A DNA stretch of 64,000 bases, taken from the NCBI GenBank assembly GCA_937873665.1, contig CALMYW010000460.1, positions 62,001-126,000 on the forward strand, read 5' to 3'. Made by a program: the position numbers and the translations under genes. Shown here one piece after another: positions 33,018-42,395 of the stretch. The DNA is from an uncultured Sphingorhabdus sp. (GTDB lineage Bacteria > Pseudomonadota > Alphaproteobacteria > Sphingomonadales > Sphingomonadaceae). A model generated the notes under the pieces. That model made no database searches. It was not told the origin of the DNA and worked only from the letters and a program-made list of their open reading frames with translations. Every line of letters begins with the position of its first letter. Within the stretch, counting starts at the first letter, position 1.

Positions 33018-34979
33018 GTGAGCGAGCATCAGGACTGGTTTCCCGCACCCGAAAGCGCAACACAGGATACGCATTGCAGCGCCGCCGAGTACGACCGCCT
33101 ATATGCAGCAAGCATATCCGACCCCGACAGTTTTTGGGCCGAACAGGCGAAGCGCATCGACTGGTTCACCGCACCTTCCAGGATTGGCAACTGGTCGTAC
33201 GATCCGGTTTCGATCAAATGGTATGAAGATGGCGTCCTGAACCTCTGCCACAACGCCGTCGATCGCCATGTGGCAGCAGGCAAGGGCGATGCGATCGCTT
33301 TCATCTTCGAACCCGATGAGCCATCAAAGCCCGCGCGCAAGGTCAGCTATGCCGCGTTGCAGGCCGAGGTAATCCGCATGGCCAACACGCTCAAGAAGAT
33401 GGGCGTGACCAAGGGTGACCGGGTTACCATCTATATGCCGATGGTGGTCGAGGGCGCGGTCGCGATGCTGGCCTGTGCGCGCATCGGGGCGGTTCATTCG
33501 GTGGTTTTTGGTGGCTTCTCACCCGAGGCTTTGGCTGGACGCATCGAGGATTGCGCCAGCCGTTTCGTCATCTGCGCCGACAGCGGCGTGCGTGGCGGCA
33601 AGCATGTGCCGCTGAAGTCCAATGTCGATGCCGCGCTGGAACGCGTGGCGGGTGTGGAGGGCGTGCTGGTGATCGAACATACCGGCGATCCCTGCAACAT
33701 GACTCCGCATCGCGACCATTGGTACCATGAATATGGCGCAGATGTGCCCGCCGACTGCCCCTGCGAGCCGATGAATGCGGAAGACCCGCTGTTCATTCTC
33801 TACACCTCGGGCAGCACCGGAAAGCCGAAGGGGGTGCTGCACACCACGGGCGGCTATTCTGTCTGGACCGCAACCACCTTCCATTATGTGTTCGATTACA
33901 GACCCGGCGAAGTCTTCTTCTGCTCCGCCGATATCGGCTGGGTGACCGGGCACAGCTATGTCGTTTATGGCCCGCTGCAAAATGGCGCGACCAGCCTGAT
34001 TTTCGAAGGCATCCCCAGCTATCCTGACAATGGCCGCTTCTGGGATATTGTTGACCGGCATCAGGTGAACATCTTCTACACCGCGCCGACAGCGCTGCGC
34101 GCGCTGATGCGCGATGGCGATGCGCCGGTGCAGGCGCGCAGCCGCAAATCGCTGCGCTTGCTTGGCACGGTGGGAGAGCCGATCAACCCTGAGGCCTGGC
34201 GCTGGTACCATGCGACAGTGGGTGAGGGGAAACTGCCCATCGTCGACACCTGGTGGCAGACCGAAACCGGTGGCACGATGATCACCACACTGCCCGGTGC
34301 CCACGGCATGAAACCGGGTAGCGCAGGACGCCCCTTCTTCAGCATCCGCCCGCAGCTCGTCGATGCCGAGGGGCAGGTGATTGCAGATGAAGGCGATACG
34401 CGCGGCGATGTGTCGGGCAATTTGTGCATCACGCACAGCTGGCCGGGGCAGGCGCGCACAGTTTATGGCGATCATGAGCGTTTCGAGCAGACCTATTTCT
34501 CGACCTATAAGGGCAAATATTTCACCGGTGATGGCTGCCGCCGCGATGGTGATGGCTATTGGTGGATCACCGGGCGCGTCGACGATGTCATCAACGTTTC
34601 CGGCCACCGTATGGGCACCGCCGAGGTCGAAAGCGCGCTGGTGTTGCACGACAAGGTGGCCGAGGCCGCCGTCGTCGGCTTCCCGCACGAGATCAAGGGG
34701 CAGGGCATATATTGCTATGTCACGCTGAATGCCGGCGAGGAGCCGAGTTCCGAGCTGGAGAGCGAATTGCGGATGCAGGTGCGTCAGGAAATCGGCCCGA
34801 TCGCTTCGCCCGACCATATCCACTTCACCCCCGCTCTGCCGAAGACCCGCAGCGGCAAGATCATGCGCCGCATCCTGCGAAAAATTGCGGAAAATGAATT
34901 CGGGGCGTTGGGGGATACCTCGACTTTGGCTGATCCCAGTGTCGTCGACAGCCTGATTGAGGGACGTCGGAATCGCTAA
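33018..34979 (+). CDS. acsA: acetyl-CoA synthetase (acetate-CoA ligase)
   Basis: Activates acetate (or propionate) to the CoA thioester with ATP to AMP. This 653-residue ANL enzyme has the P-loop-like [20 protein letters not shown] and the conserved [10 protein letters not shown]. The C-terminal [13 protein letters not shown] carries the catalytic, acetylatable lysine. The start is a GTG at 33018 after CTGGAGAGAG. Longer in-frame starts have no ribosome site. It feeds acetyl-CoA from beta-oxidation-type pathways or acetate uptake. It has no TTTAATCG operator of its own. Confidence 0.95.
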   Translation: MSEHQDWFPAPESATQDTHCSAAEYDRLYAASISDPDSFWAEQAKRIDWFTAPSRIGNWSYDPVSIKWYEDGVLNLCHNAVDRHVAAGKGDAIAFIFEPDEPSKPARKVSYAALQAEVIRMANTLKKMGVTKGDRVTIYMPMVVEGAVAMLACARIGAVHSVVFGGFSPEALAGRIEDCASRFVICADSGVRGGKHVPLKSNVDAALERVAGVEGVLVIEHTGDPCNMTPHRDHWYHEYGADVPADCPCEPMNAEDPLFILYTSGSTGKPKGVLHTTGGYSVWTATTFHYVFDYRPGEVFFCSADIGWVTGHSYVVYGPLQNGATSLIFEGIPSYPDNGRFWDIVDRHQVNIFYTAPTALRALMRDGDAPVQARSRKSLRLLGTVGEPINPEAWRWYHATVGEGKLPIVDTWWQTETGGTMITTLPGAHGMKPGSAGRPFFSIRPQLVDAEGQVIADEGDTRGDVSGNLCITHSWPGQARTVYGDHERFEQTYFSTYKGKYFTGDGCRRDGDGYWWITGRVDDVINVSGHRMGTAEVESALVLHDKVAEAAVVGFPHEIKGQGIYCYVTLNAGEEPSSELESELRMQVRQEIGPIASPDHIHFTPALPKTRSGKIMRRILRKIAENEFGALGDTSTLADPSVVDSLIEGRRNR

Positions 34980-35022
34980 GGAACTAGCTGCTTGTCGATA
35001 GCCTTAGGAGCGGTTATGGCCG

Positions 35023-35040
35023 TTTAATCGCACGATTAAA
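35023..35040. promoter_or_regulatory. operator candidate, TTTAATCG-CA-CGATTAAA (site 2)
   Basis: The same perfect palindrome as 21569-21586, centre CA (its complement is TG, so the two sites are identical when inverted). It ends 12 bases before the CoA-transferase ATG, just upstream of GGAGAGG. It would overlap the transcription start or ribosome site region of that gene. Confidence 0.75.
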
Positions 35041-35052
35041 CGGAGAGGAAGC

Positions 35053-36192
35053 ATGAGCGCACGACAAGGGCCGCTGAACGGCATCAAGGTTATCGAACTG
35101 GCCGGGATCGGCCCTGGCCCCTATGCAGGGCAATTGCTGGCAGACATGGGCGCGGATGTAATCGTTGTTGATCGTCCCGGCCCCGCTTTGCCAAAGGCGG
35201 TGGATGGTCGTGGCAAGCGATCGATCATGCTCGATCTCAAAAAGCCCGAAGCGGTTGAAGCGCTTTTGAAGTTGGTTTCCGGTGCCGATGTGCTGATCGA
35301 AGGTCTGCGTCCCGGCGTTACCGAGCGGATGGGTGTAGGCCCCGAAGCCTGCCACGCCGTCAATCCGAAACTGATCTATGGCCGCATGACCGGCTGGGGT
35401 CAGACTGGTCCCTGGAGCCAGATGGCAGGCCATGACATCAACTATATCAGCATGACCGGCGTCTTGAACGCGATCGGCAAGGCAGGACAGCCGCCAGTGC
35501 CGCCACTCAACATGGTGGGCGATTTCGGTGGCGGGACAATGTTCCTCGTCACCGGCATCCTCGCAGCTCTTGTCGAGCGTATGACAACGGGCAAGGGCAA
35601 TATCGTCGACGCCGCGATCATTGACGGCACGCACAGCTTGATGAGCTTTGTTCACGGCATGGCGGGGCTTGGCCAGTGGCGCACTGACCGTGAAGCCAAT
35701 CTCCTTGACGGAGCAGCACCCTTCTACCGCTGTTATGGAACCAGTGACGGCAAGTTTATGGCGGTTGGCTGCATCGAACCGCAATTTTTTGCCGCGATGA
35801 TGGAGCGCCTCCCCATCGACAAGGAAGCCTTTGGTGGCCAGCACGACCAGTCGAAATGGGCACAGCAGCACAAGATGCTGGAGGACGTATTTGCCTCAAA
35901 GTCTCGCGATGAGTGGGAGGCCACCTTCGCATTGACTGATGCCTGTGTCACGCCAGTGCTCGATTATGTCGAGGCGGCATCGCACCCCGCCAATGCCGAA
36001 CGCAAGGCGGTGGTGAAGGACGGCAAATGGCTGCACCCGCAAATTGCCCCACGCCTGTCGAGCCAGACCCAGGCGGATAACTTTACGATTGCCTCGCGTG
36101 GCGGAGACTATGCGGCTGTGCTGGGTGAGGCGGGTCTTGCCGCTGGAGACATTGAAACGCTGGTTTCTGGTGGCGCTGTCGTCACCGGCTAA
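35053..36192 (+). CDS. CaiB/BaiF family CoA enzyme, AMACR-like
   Basis: A 379-residue class III CoA-transferase-fold protein. The N-terminus GIKVIELAGIGPGPYAGQLL and VVDRPGP and the region MTGWGQTGPW are shared with alpha-methylacyl-CoA racemases. MVGDFGGGTMFLVTGILAAL carries the catalytic Asp. AMACR epimerises 2-methyl-branched acyl-CoAs such as steroid and isoprenoid side chains; CoA transfer is the alternative. The palindromic operator immediately upstream puts it with the FMO/P450 operon and the TonB receptor. A strong hairpin terminator follows. Confidence 0.9.
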   Translation: MSARQGPLNGIKVIELAGIGPGPYAGQLLADMGADVIVVDRPGPALPKAVDGRGKRSIMLDLKKPEAVEALLKLVSGADVLIEGLRPGVTERMGVGPEACHAVNPKLIYGRMTGWGQTGPWSQMAGHDINYISMTGVLNAIGKAGQPPVPPLNMVGDFGGGTMFLVTGILAALVERMTTGKGNIVDAAIIDGTHSLMSFVHGMAGLGQWRTDREANLLDGAAPFYRCYGTSDGKFMAVGCIEPQFFAAMMERLPIDKEAFGGQHDQSKWAQQHKMLEDVFASKSRDEWEATFALTDACVTPVLDYVEAASHPANAERKAVVKDGKWLHPQIAPRLSSQTQADNFTIASRGGDYAAVLGEAGLAAGDIETLVSGGAVVTG

Positions 36193-36213
36193 GATCACTG
36201 CCCGAGGCAAAGA

Positions 36214-36247
36214 AAAGGGCCGGCCTCCATATGGAGACCGGCCCTTT
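36214..36247. terminator. bidirectional rho-independent terminator
   Basis: A 34-nt near-perfect palindrome with arms AAAGGGCCGG-C-CTCCAT and ATGGAG-A-CCGGCCCTTT, one mismatched pair only, and A/T-rich flanks. It separates the convergent CoA-transferase and TonB-receptor genes and should stop transcription from both sides. Confidence 0.85.
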
Positions 36248-36264
36248 CTATTATGTGTTGTCTA

Positions 36265-38856
36265 TCAGAACTTGGTGCGCACGGTCAGGCCGTACATGCG
36301 GGGTTCTTCGACGAAACCAATGCGCGAGCGGGTGCCTGCACCACCGCGGAGCGGAGTGTTGGCGGTGACGCCGCGGGTGATTTCGTTCGACAGGTTGGTG
36401 CCCCAGATTTCAAAGGTGAAACGCTCGCTGGGATCGGTAAAACCGATACGCGCATTCATCTTGAAATAGGCATTCTGGTAATCGAGCGGCACCGGCAGAC
36501 CGTTGGTATCCAAAGGAATGGTGCCGGTGCGACGCTTGCTCGAATAGTTGATGTTGCCGTTGACCAGCAGGCCCCAACCCGAGCTATCAAGCGGACCGTC
36601 ATAGGTCAGCCCCATAACACCCGAGAATTTGGGCGCGTTGGTCAGGCTGCCACCGCAGAGACGGGCAACCGCATCCGCTGCGGCCGGTGCAACGCCGACT
36701 CCGCAGTTGTTGGGATAACGCGAATCTGCATAGGTCGCTGCGAAGTTGCCGGTGATATAATCGCTGAGATTGCCGAATACTTCGAGTTCAACGCCCGTCG
36801 ACTTCGCAGAGGCAACATTGAAGGTGAGGAACTGGATGCCGGTAAATTCCAGCACCTGGAAGTCGCTCATCTTCATGTCGAACACGGCAAGGTTTGCCTT
36901 GAAGCGACCGAGAGTCGCTTTCACACCGACTTCGATCTGATCAACCTTTTCCGATTCAAACGACGGATCGGCATATTGCGGAGCGACAATGACCGGAACC
37001 GGCTGGGCGAGACCAGCAAGGATCGCAGACGAGTTCAGCAGGTTCGCAGAGGTGGCATCAAGGTTGAAGCCGCCCGATTTGAAGCCGTGGCTGTAACCGC
37101 CGTAAAGCAGGATATCGTCGGTCGCCTTGAAACCAAGCTGCGCCGTGTAGGTGATTTCATCGTCCTTGAACGTCTGCGCCCATTCACGTGGCAATGGCAG
37201 CAAGCGGCTTGCAAGACCGCCGCCCAAGGCTGCCGGTGCGGTCAGGTTGACCGGAGCGACAAACGGGAAGCAGTTCAGGCCAACCAGACCCGGTGCCAAT
37301 GCGCCAGGGACCAATCCATTCAGGACTCCCGTAACACTTGCCTGGCAAGCAGCATTGGATGCCGACAACTGGTCGAAGCTCGCTACCTTCTTCTCGTCGA
37401 CATAGCGGGCACCGAAGGTCAAGCTCAACCGGTCGGTGAAGTTGATCACATTGTGTGTGAATACCGAAAATGTGGTGGCTTCCTGATCGAACAGGTTGAC
37501 CGCATTTGCCCCATTGGCGTTGACTGGAATACCACCATTGCCGAGCGCTGTCAGCGCGAACAGCGGGTTCACACCAGCGAGATTGCCGAAGTTAAAGGCG
37601 CTGTTGGCACGCTGGAAGTCTGCACCGAGTGTCATGACACCCTGTGCCTGAATGTCTTCCTTGCCGTAGAAACCACCGATTAGCCAATCAAGCTTGTCGT
37701 TAAACGCGGTGCCCTGCAAGCGCAGTTCCTGCGTAAAGGCCTTGATATTGTCGCCATTAGGCGGCGTGCCCGGTGCAGCGGTGATACCCTTGGTGCCGAC
37801 CGAGTAAATCTGCAGGCCGACAAAATCGTCCTGGCTCGATTGCGACTTGAAATCGCGATAGGCAGTGATCGAGGTCAGCTTTGCGCCGCCAAAATCCCAT
37901 TTCAGTTCACCCGAAACGCCCCATTGCTTGGAACTGTTCAGGAACTGTTGCGCATTGGTCGACAGATTTTGCAAAGCAGTCGGTCCGAACTGGTCGACGC
38001 CATCGCTGGTTAGACCATGGAAAGCAAAGAATGGCTGCAGCTCCGTTTCACGCACGATAACGGCATCGCAGCATTTTTCGTCGACCTTCGAATAGTCGGC
38101 TAGGATGCGGATGCTGACATCTGAATTGGGTTCAACATAAAGCTGGCCACGTAGCATGTAGCGATCACGGTCGTTGCTGGTAGCGCCGGTTGCGCTTTTC
38201 AGGAAGCCATCGCGCTTGCGCCATGTGCCCGATACACGGACGGCGGCTACATCCTGTGCAATCGGAACGCTGACGCCCGCTTGCACATTCATGAAGTCGT
38301 AATTGCCGTAAGAGGCGTTGGCAAAGCCTTCGAACTCGCTCAGGCTCGGGCGACGCGTTGTAATGTTCAATGCACCTGCCGAGGTATTACGACCGAACAG
38401 CGTGCCCTGCGGGCCGCGCAGAATTTCGAGACGCTCAAGATCAACAAGATCGCCGAGGGCAACGCCCGGCCGCGACTGATAGACGCCGTCGATGAACACG
38501 CCGACCGAGCTTTCAAGACCGGTGTTGTTGCCGGTTGTGCCGACACCGCGGATCTTGATCGAGGTGCCCTGGGTTTCGGTCTGCGAGGATTGGATGTTGA
38601 AGCTCGGCGAAATCGAAGCCAGGTTCTTGATGTCGGCAACACCCTGACGCTCCAGCGTTTCGGGGGCGACAGCGGTCACTGCAAGAGGAATGTCCTGTAC
38701 ATCCATCGCGCGCAGCGTTGCGGTAACGATGATGGGTTCATTTTCATAGGTTTCTTCTTCAGCCTGCGCGTCCTGCGCATAAGCTGGCGCGAAACCGAAT
38801 GTCGCGAGCATGGTTGAACTGAGTGCAATTGCACTGAGTCGATTCAATCGACGCAT
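36265..38856 (-). CDS. TonB-dependent outer membrane receptor
   Basis: An 863-residue receptor. The signal peptide LSAIALSSTMLATFGFAPAYA is followed by a TonB-box-like EPIIVTATLR. The plug domain has VFIDGVYQSRPGVALGDLVD and LEILRGPQGTLFGRNTSAGA, and a 22-strand barrel ends in YGLTVRTKF. It belongs to the large sphingomonad receptor groups used for hydrophobic or aromatic carbon sources as well as siderophores. No iron-box is seen. The promoter region is shared with the divergent E1 gene and carries palindrome site 3, so uptake of the pathway substrate is the best inference. Confidence 0.93.
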   Translation of the reverse strand: MRRLNRLSAIALSSTMLATFGFAPAYAQDAQAEEETYENEPIIVTATLRAMDVQDIPLAVTAVAPETLERQGVADIKNLASISPSFNIQSSQTETQGTSIKIRGVGTTGNNTGLESSVGVFIDGVYQSRPGVALGDLVDLERLEILRGPQGTLFGRNTSAGALNITTRRPSLSEFEGFANASYGNYDFMNVQAGVSVPIAQDVAAVRVSGTWRKRDGFLKSATGATSNDRDRYMLRGQLYVEPNSDVSIRILADYSKVDEKCCDAVIVRETELQPFFAFHGLTSDGVDQFGPTALQNLSTNAQQFLNSSKQWGVSGELKWDFGGAKLTSITAYRDFKSQSSQDDFVGLQIYSVGTKGITAAPGTPPNGDNIKAFTQELRLQGTAFNDKLDWLIGGFYGKEDIQAQGVMTLGADFQRANSAFNFGNLAGVNPLFALTALGNGGIPVNANGANAVNLFDQEATTFSVFTHNVINFTDRLSLTFGARYVDEKKVASFDQLSASNAACQASVTGVLNGLVPGALAPGLVGLNCFPFVAPVNLTAPAALGGGLASRLLPLPREWAQTFKDDEITYTAQLGFKATDDILLYGGYSHGFKSGGFNLDATSANLLNSSAILAGLAQPVPVIVAPQYADPSFESEKVDQIEVGVKATLGRFKANLAVFDMKMSDFQVLEFTGIQFLTFNVASAKSTGVELEVFGNLSDYITGNFAATYADSRYPNNCGVGVAPAAADAVARLCGGSLTNAPKFSGVMGLTYDGPLDSSGWGLLVNGNINYSSKRRTGTIPLDTNGLPVPLDYQNAYFKMNARIGFTDPSERFTFEIWGTNLSNEITRGVTANTPLRGGAGTRSRIGFVEEPRMYGLTVRTKF

Positions 38857-38993
38857 GTACCTCTCCTTAGTTTACGTAAACTGTGCCTGCCGTATGCCGG
38901 TCTGGGCGTTCGAATTTGCTTCCTTGGCGGATTCTCCCGGGGATAACTGGAAACAGTGTGCCTTCTAAGCTGCGGATTTCCCATGTCCACAGC

Positions 38994-39011
38994 TTTAATC
39001 GTCCGATTAAA
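38994..39011. promoter_or_regulatory. operator candidate, TTTAATCG-TC-CGATTAAA (site 3)
   Basis: The third copy of the palindrome, perfect 8-bp arms with centre TC. It lies between divergent genes: 138 bases from the TonB-receptor start and 52 bases from the E1 start. It could control either or both. The 206-base region also has the short palindrome TTTACGTAAA at 38871-38880, just upstream of the receptor ribosome site. Confidence 0.72.
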
Positions 39012-39062
39012 CTTTGTTTTTTGCTGTGGCATTTATGCAGCATCTGGCTAAACCCTCGACGC

Positions 39063-41258
39063 ATGTTTGACCGACCGACGATTATCGATGAAGGCTTTGC
39101 CAAGCGCGTGCTCTCAGGCGACTTGCCCACATCGCGCAGCAACCAGAATTTCCACGTACCGCCCGCGCACCAACTGGTCGATCTGTTCGATAGCCAGATC
39201 ATGTCGCGACATCTCGACCTTTGGGCAAGGCGTTCAAAAGGAAAGACATTCTATTCGATTGGCAGTTCGGGGCATGAAGGCACAGCTGCGATGGCGGCAA
39301 CCACGCGCCAGACCGATATGGCTTTTCTGCACTATCGCGACGCGGCCTTCCTGATCCAGCGCAAGAAGCAGGCGGGTGGGCTGACCCCGCTTTACGACAT
39401 GGCGCTCAGCTTTGCGGCTTCTGCCGAAGACCCTATTTCGGGCGGGCGACACAAGGTGCTCGGTTGTGCGCAGACCTTCGTTCCCCCGCAGACCAGCACC
39501 ATTGCTTCGCATTTGCCAAAGGCCGTTGGCGCGGCACACAGCATCGGCATGGCGCAACGGTTGAAACTGGAAGATGCCGCGCTGCCCCACGACGCCGTTA
39601 TCCTCTGCTCGTTCGGCGATGCTTCGGCGAACCATTCGACTTCACAGGGTGCGATCAACTCGGCTTGCTGGGCCGCCTATCAGCATCTGCCCATGCCGCT
39701 GATTTTCCTGTGCGAAGATAATGGCATCGGCATTTCCGTGCGCACCCCTGGTGGCTGGGTGGAGGCAAATTTCGCGCACCGCCCTGCCTTGCATTACATC
39801 CAGTGCGACGGGGTCGACATGCTCGATGCGCTGCGCGGTTGCGAAGAGGCCGTTACTTATGCGCGCAGCCGCCGCAAGCCGGTTTTCCTGCACATGCGCA
39901 CCGTCCGCCTGATGGGGCATGCAGGGGCGGACGTGGAGGCGAGCTATTCGGCATTGGAGGCAATCGAGGCCAATGAGGCGCAGGATCCGCTGCTCCACAG
40001 CGCGCGTATATTGCTGCAGCATGGCGGGCTGAGCCGTGAGGAGATTGTCGGGCGCTATGAGGAGATGCGTCAGCGGGTTGAACGGGTCGCGGCCGAAGCG
40101 CTGACCAAACCGCGCCTGTCGACCAATGACGAGATCATGGCGCCGATTGCGCCCAAGGTGGGTAGCAAAGATTCGCCAGCACTGCCGGAAGTTGCGGCAC
40201 GCGACGCCCTGTTCGCCAAGGATGCGCGAAATCTTGCCAAGCCGGTGACGCTGGCGAAATCGATCAACTTCGCGCTGGCGGATGTGATGCAACGCTATCC
40301 CAATGTCTCGCTTTTCGGTGAAGATGTTGCGCGAAAGGGTGGCGTCTATGGCGTGACCCAAGGGTTGCAGGATAAATTCGGCCCGGCGCGGGTGTTCGAT
40401 ACCCTGCTCGACGAACAGACGATCTTGGGCCTCGCAATCGGCATGGGACACAATGGTTTCGTGCCGATCCCCGAAATCCAGTTCCTCGCCTATCTGCACA
40501 ATGCCGAAGACCAGATCCGGGGTGAAGCAGCCACGCTCAGCTTCTTTTCAAACCAGCAATATCGCAATCCGATGGTCGTGCGCATCGCCGGACTTCCCTA
40601 TCAAAAAGGCTTTGGCGGCCATTTCCACAACGACAATAGTCTTGCGGTGCTGACCGATATACCGGGTATTATCCTGGCGGTGCCGAGTTGTGCCGCCGAT
40701 GCGCCCGCTATGCTGCGCGAATGCGTACGGCTGGCGCATGAAGACGGCCGCGTTATTGTCTTTGTCGAACCGATTGCGCTCTATCACACCACCGATCTGG
40801 CCGGGGCGGGCGATGGCGGCTGGGCGGCGAACTACACAGCCCCGGCAGAGGCAAAACCGATCGCGCTGGGCGAACTGGGCGTGCATGGCGCAGGCAAAGA
40901 TCTGGCCATCATCACTTATGGCAATGGCTATTACCTCTCGCGACAGGCAGAATCGGAACTGCGCGCCAAGGGCGTAGACCTGCGCATCATCGACTTGCGC
41001 TGGCTGCACCCGCTCAACGAAGCGGGGATTGTCGGGGCGGTGGCGTCGGCGAAGAAGATCCTCGTGGTCGATGAATGCCGCCGCGCGGGTAGCCCGTCGG
41101 AAAAGCTGATGACTATTCTCGCGGAAGCAGGCCGGGGCAATGACGCCAGCCGTTTGACTGCTGATGACTGTTTCATCGCATTGGGCCCGGCGGCGGAACT
41201 GACCTTGCCGAGCAAGGCGTCTATCATCGAAGCAGCGCTGAAAGCGGTGGGCAAATGA
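39063..41258 (+). CDS. 2-oxoacid dehydrogenase E1, fused alpha and beta subunits
   Basis: A thiamine-diphosphate enzyme of 731 residues. An E1-alpha part (to about residue 350) has LCSFGDASANHSTSQGAIN and LIFLCEDNGIGISV, the GDG...N cofactor motif. A linker (350-395) leads to an E1-beta part with VSLFGEDVARKGGVYGVTQG and VDECRRAGSPSEKLM. Branched-chain and pyruvate E1 are normally two proteins; the fusion is an uncommon form. No E2 or E3 gene is adjacent. ATG 39063 is inferred; no strong Shine-Dalgarno is seen. It overlaps the acyltransferase gene by ATGA and has palindrome site 3 upstream. Confidence 0.88.
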   Translation: MFDRPTIIDEGFAKRVLSGDLPTSRSNQNFHVPPAHQLVDLFDSQIMSRHLDLWARRSKGKTFYSIGSSGHEGTAAMAATTRQTDMAFLHYRDAAFLIQRKKQAGGLTPLYDMALSFAASAEDPISGGRHKVLGCAQTFVPPQTSTIASHLPKAVGAAHSIGMAQRLKLEDAALPHDAVILCSFGDASANHSTSQGAINSACWAAYQHLPMPLIFLCEDNGIGISVRTPGGWVEANFAHRPALHYIQCDGVDMLDALRGCEEAVTYARSRRKPVFLHMRTVRLMGHAGADVEASYSALEAIEANEAQDPLLHSARILLQHGGLSREEIVGRYEEMRQRVERVAAEALTKPRLSTNDEIMAPIAPKVGSKDSPALPEVAARDALFAKDARNLAKPVTLAKSINFALADVMQRYPNVSLFGEDVARKGGVYGVTQGLQDKFGPARVFDTLLDEQTILGLAIGMGHNGFVPIPEIQFLAYLHNAEDQIRGEAATLSFFSNQQYRNPMVVRIAGLPYQKGFGGHFHNDNSLAVLTDIPGIILAVPSCAADAPAMLRECVRLAHEDGRVIVFVEPIALYHTTDLAGAGDGGWAANYTAPAEAKPIALGELGVHGAGKDLAIITYGNGYYLSRQAESELRAKGVDLRIIDLRWLHPLNEAGIVGAVASAKKILVVDECRRAGSPSEKLMTILAEAGRGNDASRLTADDCFIALGPAAELTLPSKASIIEAALKAVGK

Positions 41259-42286
41259 AGGAAAAACTGCTCGTCGTCTGCCCTGGACGCGGAACCTATA
41301 ATGCAACCGAACTCGGCTATCTGAAACGTCATCATGATGCTGGGGGCGCGCAAGTTGCGCAGCTCGATGCGTATCGCGCAGCGCTCGGTCAGCCGACGAT
41401 TTCGGCGCTCGATGGTGCTGAGAAGTATAGCTCGTCACTACATATGCCCGGCGATAATGCTTCGCTACTGATATACGCCTGTGCACTCGCCGACTTTGCC
41501 GCGATTGATCGGGACCGGTTTGAGGTCGTCGCCGTCACCGGTAATTCGATGGGCTGGTATCTCGCGCTCAGTTGCGCCGGCGTGGTCGATTTTGACGCTG
41601 GTGCGCGGCTGGTCAACACCATGGGCGGCCTGATGCATGAAAAGGGGCAGGGCGGTCAGGTCGTCTGGTCGCTGGCCGACGCTGACTGGCGTATCGACCC
41701 GGCCAAGGCTGCTGAGGCTGATGCGGTACTTGCCGAAGCCACACAAGATGGTCGCGCGGTGCATGTTTCGATCCGGCTTGGCGCTATGATTGTTTTTGCT
41801 GCCGACGAAGCGGGCATGAAATGGCTGATGGAGCGGTTGCCTAAGGATGACCGTTTTCCGATGAAGCTCAACTATCATGCGGCATTCCATTCGCCTTTGC
41901 TCGACCATATTGTCCCGCTCGCCCACTCGGCGAACCCGGTTGCGGATTTTGGTGAGGGCACCATTCCTGCCATCGATGGCACCGGCAAGATCTGGTCCCC
42001 AAAGGCGTTCGATACGGATGCAATCTATAATTACACGCTTGGTGCACAGATCAACCGCACCTATGATTTCACCCGCGCGGTTCAGGTTGCTGCGCGCGAA
42101 TTCTGCCCTGATCGTATCGCGGTGCTAGGCCCCGGCACCACTTTGGGTGCCCCGGTTGCGCAGGCGCTGATCGCCTGCGGCTGGCGCGGACTGAAGGGCA
42201 AGGCTGATTTCCAGCAGCGACAGGCATCTGACCCAATCCTTGTTTCGATGGGGATGGCGGACCAGCGCGGCGTGGTGACTGCTTAA
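41255..42286 (+). CDS. FabD-like acyltransferase-domain protein
   Basis: A 343-residue protein resembling malonyl-CoA:ACP transacylase. The nucleophile elbow is GNSMGWY (S98) and a catalytic His lies in YHAAFHSPLLD. The opening VVCPGRGTYNATELGYL replaces the usual FPGQGSQ, so the substrate probably differs. It is translationally coupled to the fused E1, and no ACP, ketosynthase or other fatty-acid gene is near. It may transfer the acyl group formed by the E1 reaction, a possible substitute for E2, but that is conjecture. Confidence 0.78.
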   Translation: MKEKLLVVCPGRGTYNATELGYLKRHHDAGGAQVAQLDAYRAALGQPTISALDGAEKYSSSLHMPGDNASLLIYACALADFAAIDRDRFEVVAVTGNSMGWYLALSCAGVVDFDAGARLVNTMGGLMHEKGQGGQVVWSLADADWRIDPAKAAEADAVLAEATQDGRAVHVSIRLGAMIVFAADEAGMKWLMERLPKDDRFPMKLNYHAAFHSPLLDHIVPLAHSANPVADFGEGTIPAIDGTGKIWSPKAFDTDAIYNYTLGAQINRTYDFTRAVQVAAREFCPDRIAVLGPGTTLGAPVAQALIACGWRGLKGKADFQQRQASDPILVSMGMADQRGVVTA

Positions 42287-42395
42287 GGCATCGCGTTACA
42301 TACGAATAAACCGCCTCTTCCCCTCCTAGCCATTTGACATCGCTGCTATATGGTTGTCGAAGGCGCGCGACCATGCGGCTGGGAGAAGGACATTT

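Noticed and set aside
36253..37683. 476-codon plus-strand frame opposite the TonB receptor
   Set aside because: Shadow of a G+C-rich gene; the receptor has full signal, plug and barrel features.
42335..42362. TTGACA upstream of zwf as a promoter
   Set aside because: No acceptable -10 at 16-18 bases; left uncalled.
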